This document shows, in pieces, positions 62,701 through 64,000 of a DNA stretch of 64,000 nucleotides. Under the pieces are notes generated by a model. That model was not told the origin of the DNA, did not search any database, and saw nothing but the letters and a program-made list of their open reading frames with translations. The stretch's first letter is position 1. Every line of letters begins with the position of its first letter. Both the position numbers and the translations under genes were made by a program. Location of the stretch: NCBI GenBank assembly GCA_012862575.1, contig BLSF01000007.1, positions 720,077 to 784,076 on the forward strand. The letters are read 5' to 3'. The stretch comes from Parietichytrium sp. I65-24A. Lineage: Eukaryota > Sar > Bigyra > Thraustochytrida > Thraustochytriidae.

Positions 62701-64000
62701 CTGAATATCGAACTTGTTTCCCCTGTGAGCTTTGTCAATGCGACCTGTGTAAAAGGTGCCTGTCTGCTTGTAGTTTGCTTCAACTGCAGTACCTTCGCGA
62801 AGCTCTTCCGCATCAACCTCGCTATCGCTTGTTGCAGCGGATTTTCCACCTGAGGCGACACCGAGGAGCTCGCAAAGATCTTCGAAGTCCTCAAGCTCAA
62901 GGGCTTCTGAACTCCGGATCCGCCTTGAGCGGGCAAAATCGCGAATTTTGTCCCTCTCCGCGGAAGTGACTGCTTTACCGGATATTCGGCGAAGCAAGAG
63001 GGGGACAGAGCTTAAGGTGACACGATTCCCAGCGCCTTCGAATACCTCTCGCACCTTACTATTAGCGGAATCATGTCGACCCTTCGAAACTGGTGAGCGT
63101 CGGTTCCCAGCACTAAGACTTCGGATTAGCTCCGGATCAACAGCGCGCTCCTTGTCTCCATCTTCGTAGTCAATAGCAAAGGTACCGTCCCCATTCTCCC
63201 GAACAATGGTGCCTTTGAACCATGTGTTCCCTCCTTGAAAGCGTGCTTCTACGGAATCTCCTCGACGAAATCCTTTGACTACTCCCCTCGTCTCTGGACC
63301 TTTTGCCCCGCCTATCCCAAGTTCCTCGCAAAGAGCTTCAAAGTCTTCGAATTCAAATGCGTCGCGGACGCCTATATTTCGAGATTTGGCAAAGTTCATG
63401 ATTTTTCTTCGATCCGTTGATGCTACAGGGCTGCCAGAAACTTGCTGCAGTAGGTCAGAAACATTGCTCACTGTGACCCTTGATTCTTTATCAAATATTG
63501 CTTGTAAATTGCTTCCCGGCTCTGAACGTTTTCGAGATCCTTTCGATCTAGTTCCCCCTTTTGTTCGAATGAGTTCCTTTGGAACATACTGCTCTTTGTC
63601 TCCGTCATCGTAGTCGATGTCAAAGGTTCCGTCTCTGTGCTTTCTGACAATTCGCCCAGAGAACCACTTAGGGCCGCCGTTGAACTTGGCTTCAACCTCA
63701 TCGTCAACATTGAATTCTTCAATAGCTTCGTCACTCTCAGTGTCGTTGCCATCATTTACAGCAATGCCAAGATCACCACAGAGGTCCTCAAATTGGCTAA
63801 TTGTGAAAGTATCACGAATCCCAATTCGATTTGCTTTACAAAAGTCCATGATTTGCTTGCGCTGAGACGACACGATTGGCTTTCCAGACACGCTGCGAAG
63901 CACGTTCGAAACATTGCTCATCGTAACCTTTGTCTCGGATTCGAAAGCTTGTTGGACTTTGCTCTTCGACCTACCATCGCGGTTTTGGCTTTTGCCTCCA
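47713..64000 (-). CDS. Giant multidomain EF-hand/Tudor/PUB/pseudokinase protein, 5' end outside window
   Basis: One uninterrupted frame of more than 5,420 codons. It stays open to the window edge, and the repeat homology continues upstream of the first Met in view (63921), so the true start lies beyond. Residues below count from that Met. Order: 1-820 helical plus Tudor/Agenet-like repeats; 880-935 EF-hand pair; 1245-1320 and 1395-1470 PUB-like; 1580-1645 EF-hand pair; 1690-1760 and 1815-1885 PUB-like; 1935-1980 coiled coil; about 2244 EF-hand; 2528-3025 propeller-like with an EF-hand pair at 2878-2935; 3720-3945 kinase-like, lacking HRD and DFG; 4200-4840 helical repeats; 4975-5140 and 5325-5395 EF-hands. 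PUB domains bind p97/VCP-type tails and EF-hands bind Ca2+. A Ca2+-regulated scaffold is inferred. No family name is known to me. Confidence 0.85.
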   Translation of the reverse strand, partial: GGKSQNRDGRSKSKVQQAFESETKVTMSNVSNVLRSVSGKPIVSSQRKQIMDFCKANRIGIRDTFTISQFEDLCGDLGIAVNDGNDTESDEAIEEFNVDDEVEAKFNGGPKWFSGRIVRKHRDGTFDIDYDDGDKEQYVPKELIRTKGGTRSKGSRKRSEPGSNLQAIFDKESRVTVSNVSDLLQQVSGSPVASTDRRKIMNFAKSRNIGVRDAFEFEDFEALCEELGIGGAKGPETRGVVKGFRRGDSVEARFQGGNTWFKGTIVRENGDGTFAIDYEDGDKERAVDPELIRSLSAGNRRSPVSKGRHDSANSKVREVFEGAGNRVTLSSVPLLLRRISGKAVTSAERDKIRDFARSRRIRSSEALELEDFEDLCELLGVASGGKSAATSDSEVDAEELREGTAVEANYKQTGTFYTGRIDKAHRGNKFDIQYDDGDFEERVDRRDIKVLATGNKKSVRPKGSTFRVGNKVEALFKGGETWFTGRIVKVNTDGTYAIDYDDGDKERRVKAALIRLMDGESSAAEESVAKYRRGDPVEAKFGGGSNWFKGKVSKVHMDDTYDINYDDGDFESRVPASLMKPEGGSYARNTASTRRTRSRSPRGSGPTYKRGSRVQARFEGSTELYPGEVSAVNRDGTFAVAFDDGDRDLAVPPDAIFPADGGSSSDLDGSGGGLRSKFEQEGDVKPTNVSQVLLKLFNLEVESSHRKEIYLFCKAKGIGPNDKLAFEDFKGLCSKLGLDVGKDDSDSRGRGSSRTAQRKSRSRSRSRSPRRSTSPRQASSRGARSRRRSEADLRVGDRVEGLFANGSTWYPGRVTRIHQDGRVDVDYDDGDHEEFKPLDKVRKMTSGSDGDRNSRKGDDAIWSKLRTVARKEAEDDYRPPSLRELMAEEDLKLRVKKALGATQYRKIRANFKKYDRNGDGFITHREVASVFRDMGKRFDRQTIDRWVRELDSNEDGKVDFVEFVQAYAGVSVSDSSDDDGTRNGSRRSSKVGRSRRRGRRGSSSDSSDFSDSSLESDDGPDDSGPNALWRKEGWAVNLGAENLNAIEDAYFDYCIKTRRGRQILPAKYIRVALGATGKEPSVNQVGEYMRVMGLKKTDAVTLGEFAHAFSYMFADPERDEFGRVGSYYDKLWGKGIAGKAPSATLGVLSSRGDSETIAVVAAQVFRSGEWKGTRKENELLLRKLAIGRDVEQIDALKLAIREFETLDHAETGEVETASVEQILRAAGRSTQHLMSTIEEFGKMHSRASLPEILAAFGFVFETISSAPTVPAAFAMLRLHVDAKDARIVGESVLRYLNSAISRPDDSSLWQIRVKEELFQSNIGRHRGGIELMHAVGFEPRRGQSVVPQREKALGLGKPEELRNSVQILSLKGTLDKFGRSMVQGLSKETLVTLNVRREEVEQELRVLDSGFLSIGEAVRLLQSECTLVELRVAVETALSMVSNILTNPKDSRLWRVRASNSAYLKKIGKWKYGQSLMGSIGFQLDKAANVFVLQSTVQAVETEATFKFPELTREAESFLWRRKADLEAALRALEVSIITGKASAIAAVSESKIADQRGKPKGEGKPSYADAQTLLKRHKAKQRDAELEVQALMQKGTAAETLQIKLLETTFRELDKDGDGWLTAADLAVAFREKGRDHSDAAIAQWIKDHDIDQDGIVSLPEFVASYAHTVPKVEARIDQIRAVPQTTSGPAADAKAIVDESQSVSPLTKAFGLLKLFNGPTLVQSICDTALSCTEALLSGKYVANLEEGKPIRSKLAEGPRKLLGNFKGVVELMSSIGWAYSESSSGYMLEIDSKRRFKHVRDAFRELKLRRQTLHFLELPDAAAVGAAIGELGNTYCTKLNASSSWLTGVETFVRYLENITKEPKSVRYRHISLQNDNFRRRVGRLSGGIELFVAAGFHETEDGELVLPESCNLRFIKARLVECQSGLPRLRKRSKDDKLANDLSRAGRSSKARETTSQDAGQKDHLKNAGTSAPNDNLSTRRIEDLKVKELEAQVQVLKEKLDRVNAAPPKQILNVPDVDPQAALKLVGTHGKQLLKRGSGNGGAPYARSATGGTSAGKVVTSDLATSCVPGDNTIVVSSLSGFAYGDSVRIGELGQLNSETRFVVGLQDSGIVLDSALVHGHDGGESVVVVESSKLERAQFRKREAVNFIRSEIISDIVSSAVQLGEEGLLGRELQRKFEMRPLPKPVFLEAEVMNAALSSTPLSVDAKRRVSNPKNLVAFDAKSCRAYVVTKGNTIALAEEGLDFRELRELFEVIDVKGDGKVTKDDFVAAGKSDPRLAALLKSQTVLMSSSANRSITKLCPTLEAILLDPRESFSWEEFLGFFVQGVRKANQDRKSAQWWESISSWRARPWASSLTDDDIRSLHVAFSVHQSEKNGRMNSASWKMACEYLDGYYEEAEQENLDQSVFRKPFGFEEFCHLRAMLARHRPAPRGGGTRVGGEIGVLESLRAILRNVFNHVRQNRLQEADGQHVEGVSKSSLMKAIYQDAQTLSALDVRMRSDSTFGDGLNELFNRPRHDVIHWADLVGCTTMPKSSQRGVFWNISSAREQKMGNSDGSDIYEICFDADQRRVLVLTTGGELQAWQSDLTHVICSVQLLEKGSVARSKLLDGQDIGQILSVIHGKGMVLLDTSPLNNSVTFYDGLTYFKLRETRLKPIPVNGQETCSVYSTFYLARWDAFLCGVRNGAPCVQLLCGRHGNTVASFSGTEKQVDFNRAALTYISGAEFVVVAGREGKIQFYDLSDQLIWRQRGMNGVGIEGSLGAIRQQIYKLLCVKSTMSQAYRLAKIVSKPTSDSVTIRYLDDLGGVEQGVKMTRLSVPDGDSGVLSMVPGSLVHVHAARKVAVRITHLYKGGQIADVSVVETGEAWARVPLDLEELGKPATGQVISIQIPEEYVDVRGLFEALDTNGDGNVSLEEFKGFILHKLALPIDATDLERFFRELDFNGDQLVSKRELSRGLQSDEFVHGRTRVRPLACRKAMSLKLYSGDSGDAIAIRFLRHAALIAIATGAGNVYLIDPISRPHRLTHPMFSRHYTGSVSEWTNSEEQYCQVHRLRTNSTLVGLEVPYFASQQQAWGTGIEVDEAMMQSAIASLSRHASRDRNLIVSGFAYVLENGFTICVASDEFEDEFLRLRDAAFFEHLGPMFHTAGWKSSSDNIRRVFQLCELVSRVVFFVTTEVGDVDEVQRLFNSRNIGEMDFDSMQRALARPSVEVFPFFCEGDGPLQILGKPSHHRATQRKALSDEIGIVTRKYHKENLFEVAFDESELLLKVPGSRLRSLIHGSGAGEKGLKPGDRVKLLSDAIPASSSVPELEMESASPYHSPLELYRKRGRASRTGQDGLEMLWVVASNSSRRLQIHAYSISRCNVFVPALHFDSPLPQQILQKLEKANRHQLAIATIDLRVSCETARKIAHDVDEGEANAVDSIGSLLRCATLDHSPQSGFDTEKSLVDAYQAMRCLPMNWGDRYFDMLASFAALHDRVAIGQHASVDDLIKEVKHELLTGDHVTTFALQLGLGADLSEFRNLLSGGGAMVSIRMDQLLEACTRFHAQSCSVEHLYEVLRRTHFLHRGLASVEAIQKLCSDLVLENGEGPSSLWTGQIPEKVFLRIVDALDPLRLVSENLSRIARAPTSLTLKTEQEMANISGFERFVLAAEAVMMQEKVILTNQALAKLGSLLQKHASEFLSANMQIQTDEEKTSTSGFVHQQSFVFSEVPGSEFKGTYDRLVGHVNPLSYRIHEFALDKSQSSPGRLVYHGRGWHPSASDQPIPLCIHVISDNKLDRQQLTSGGIYEGHVERELSMYRLLQHEHAIGFYLVENAKHATSVSDAKRDGRHIVFYTQEGWITARDAFDRYGYLGAPARIKLLRFWGAQLLQQLEALHNHGIILRGPRPRQVLISPCGRYVRLASLVTAGLVGIDGDTSGRLVSGADLSEVCGPSELLYDPPDCDSLTQEYDSWCFGEFLLESVGGILHERSSCTGAERIFASLRTMTSHAECSKTKLSVGPRGELQIVAPVQMGGVGRETADLSLLVDSLATSSFGSTLEGDDVNSHWCKEVLDVILQCLSCDSEARPLISDLMKLPYFCLSERDILVAEEIASQLILSGVSAKTALHGDSFGAIEQIEILKVQALANRIDARLLLDVIEEIVRICTAPAPVSSGTREAVDAGWISECQVLVRASGLLDIVDICLQFSASQRAQGSSGAPNQEEHMGLRLLKRLAHGFKLMIADLAKPGCSLEPFVPELTEACLKLYYGNGRELWFPSEEKLISPVIRDLLGDDGLGSTNAEVVRRYISNGFKYNMSTPGGELVKPRFYRPMQYFGHVVPVGSALTQLFSAKRGSRGRLVAARQMLDMLVPSSMERLQVCIDLRLVPKIKHLLGDPDAEITLSAFAAVETMFRTVADYSIVPVSKDSVRELCEEFSCPSCTVAIVQHLHHPDQQVRDSAFSLLDAQVSAGPEFVMAWPSCDVLPTLAKMLIRKQNKQAAQILEKIVLHGSVWMLEILLACSGLPDALEAEQDMVFPDLAALSTIAGLEELAEEARFANTVRDIRKVLPRIKMVCTREHFSRMFGDGGSEEPGIQADSFGQTITLLEEVWSKWLPRVWESAKLSESLSPEKRAVLTELCTLGTDTLRNHRAVGEASKPGFTLIRLITDTGMIGAYSDIVGDETFELSCLTREILQQQASLCSFLGSVCLKEESLYSALFPHVGPAFSERFAAYLRTNKGVLNSAISRPDVARAVEILNAWPGRSETARQVWASMMSMGREEVQRSAIKCGLVHFIVRDLLMDDTFFDENKVRHVLSANLSPYRQAYLLREDAIYMVRDVLRYQEWNALIVSELVGIVKSSGLIALQRERIWKTKRLREVKMTKWLIQLLAGFAGSPLATELERDADLPTVLASGSSVEKENAVLGHLWDEWEAQVRARRVGGANLISVKAYSEEHEDQRERAGFGKRRTAGSSPSNYSEPMGKSRESRSVFGASGRGVIRPSRLNLDKSSKMESRILESNAEDAGEVIDLLGENIVLAREYFNRFSKKGGRRETINLAELVLLLKEVGVEGSRKAVKEFCADYKELDFYQFCSFFNTMIAPALAQKDASEQHQSRAEASLLSRIFEKYDRDTDGRLQIEELQVALSALAGSRTVLLDEVKMIVRSLGLRYAHGLTFQEFEKVHGEWMSRNEKEARLSKSADENVRSNGTKSRSETAALRKGRGASQSSRMKSAFQAYSNGGFLIHGVSRIAGFVSEVLSSKAFDAESVSNALVELGLSSHKESGADLDFEQCKDLVEHLKNGDSAARDGKLKKAARSETVSDEYTPSVHKNDPLAAFARMGVPKRERRSELISLEDAVETISPAVREAIGTKVSGLWKTFLRYGGGRDMDGIRFVELRTAFNELGRSHVPDRELFKWIRERDSTGLGQVSFADFCTSYASKLDST
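52080..52760 (-). other. Pseudokinase-like segment in the giant protein
   Basis: It resembles a kinase C-lobe: LLRFWGAQLLQQLEALHNHG precedes ILRGPRPRQVLIS where HRDLKPxN would be, then YVRLASL where DFG would be, and YDSWCFGEFLLES as the DxWxxG helix. The catalytic Asp of HRD and the DFG Asp are absent. The fold call is by eye and could be wrong. Confidence 0.55.
58260..60190 (-). other. Four PUB-like domains with an EF-hand pair between them
   Basis: The units lie at about 60190-59950, 59745-59515, 58850-58640 and 58480-58260. Three carry the PUB pattern of a helix (VLRYLNSAIS, VETFVRYLENIT), then a Lys/Arg turn, a second helix and GGIEL-hxxxGF before a final strand. The EF-hand pair (DKDGDGWLT and DIDQDGIVS loops) lies at about 59190-58985. 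The third unit is the most divergent. Confidence 0.7.
61475..64000 (-). repeat. Tandem helical + Tudor/Agenet-like modules in the giant protein
   Basis: Seven copies of a Tudor-like unit with the pattern VEAxFxGGxxWFxGxI, then DGTFxIDYDDGDKExxV, and at least four copies of a helical unit with SNVSxLLxxxSG, xxRxxIxxF and FExLCxxLG. The first helical copy begins before the window edge. In the middle, Tudor-like units follow each other without the helical partner. Confidence 0.85.

Noticed and set aside
47713-63921. Met 63921 as the true start of the giant protein
   Set aside because: The frame remains open upstream and the repeat alignment continues past it.

Overview
This looks like a nuclear contig from a microbial eukaryote. 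Genes lie on both strands with long spacers and no operons. Coding sequences are mostly single-exon and use the standard code, with all three stops in use. The few introns are short (85-103 bp) with GTAAGT donors. The gene set is eukaryotic: a Doa10-type RING-CH ligase, TMEM165/Gdt1, a cyclic-nucleotide-domain K+ channel, a DH-domain RhoGEF, EF-hands and PUB domains. A PT-rich (SPTxxPT) surface protein and a eukaryotic PqiA-domain protein suggest a stramenopile, perhaps thraustochytrid-like. That placement is inference from gene style, not a phylogeny.

Layout. 1-2061: no gene seen. 2062-3642 (-): MFS transporter. 4681-5838 (+): Gdt1-family transporter with an added EF-hand. 6600-8248 (+, 2 exons): carotenoid oxygenase. 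8249-12189: gene-poor. 12190-13113 (+) and 21718-22635 (-): two paralogous kinases with HED in place of HRD. 14842-18294 (+): Doa10/MARCH6-like ligase, convergent with a PqiA-domain membrane protein (18479-20245, -). 22636-29044: gene-poor, with an 18-N gap. 29045-30184 (+): NET-like plus four C2H2 fingers. 30568-32764 (-, 2 exons): K+ channel. 33624-36285 (-, 2 exons): coiled-coil protein. 37369-40246 (-, 2 exons): PT-rich type II membrane protein. 43277-44257 (+): sirtuin, with an assembly duplication at its 5' end. 44688-46805 (-): RhoGEF. 47713 to the window end (-): one uninterrupted frame of more than 5,400 codons.

The giant frame is the standout. From its N-terminal side it carries helical plus Tudor/Agenet-like tandem modules, EF-hands, four PUB-like domains, a propeller-like region with EF-hands inside it, a kinase-fold region without catalytic residues, a helical-repeat region and C-terminal EF-hands. 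Its 5' end lies beyond position 64000.

Apart from the adjacent membrane genes (ligase and PqiA-like) and several proteins with Ca2+ or signalling links (EF-hand Gdt1, channel, kinases, RhoGEF, giant EF-hand protein), the neighbours do not form an obvious pathway. No tRNA, rRNA, CRISPR array or intact transposon was recognised. Domain calls come from reading motifs by eye and were not confirmed by any search.
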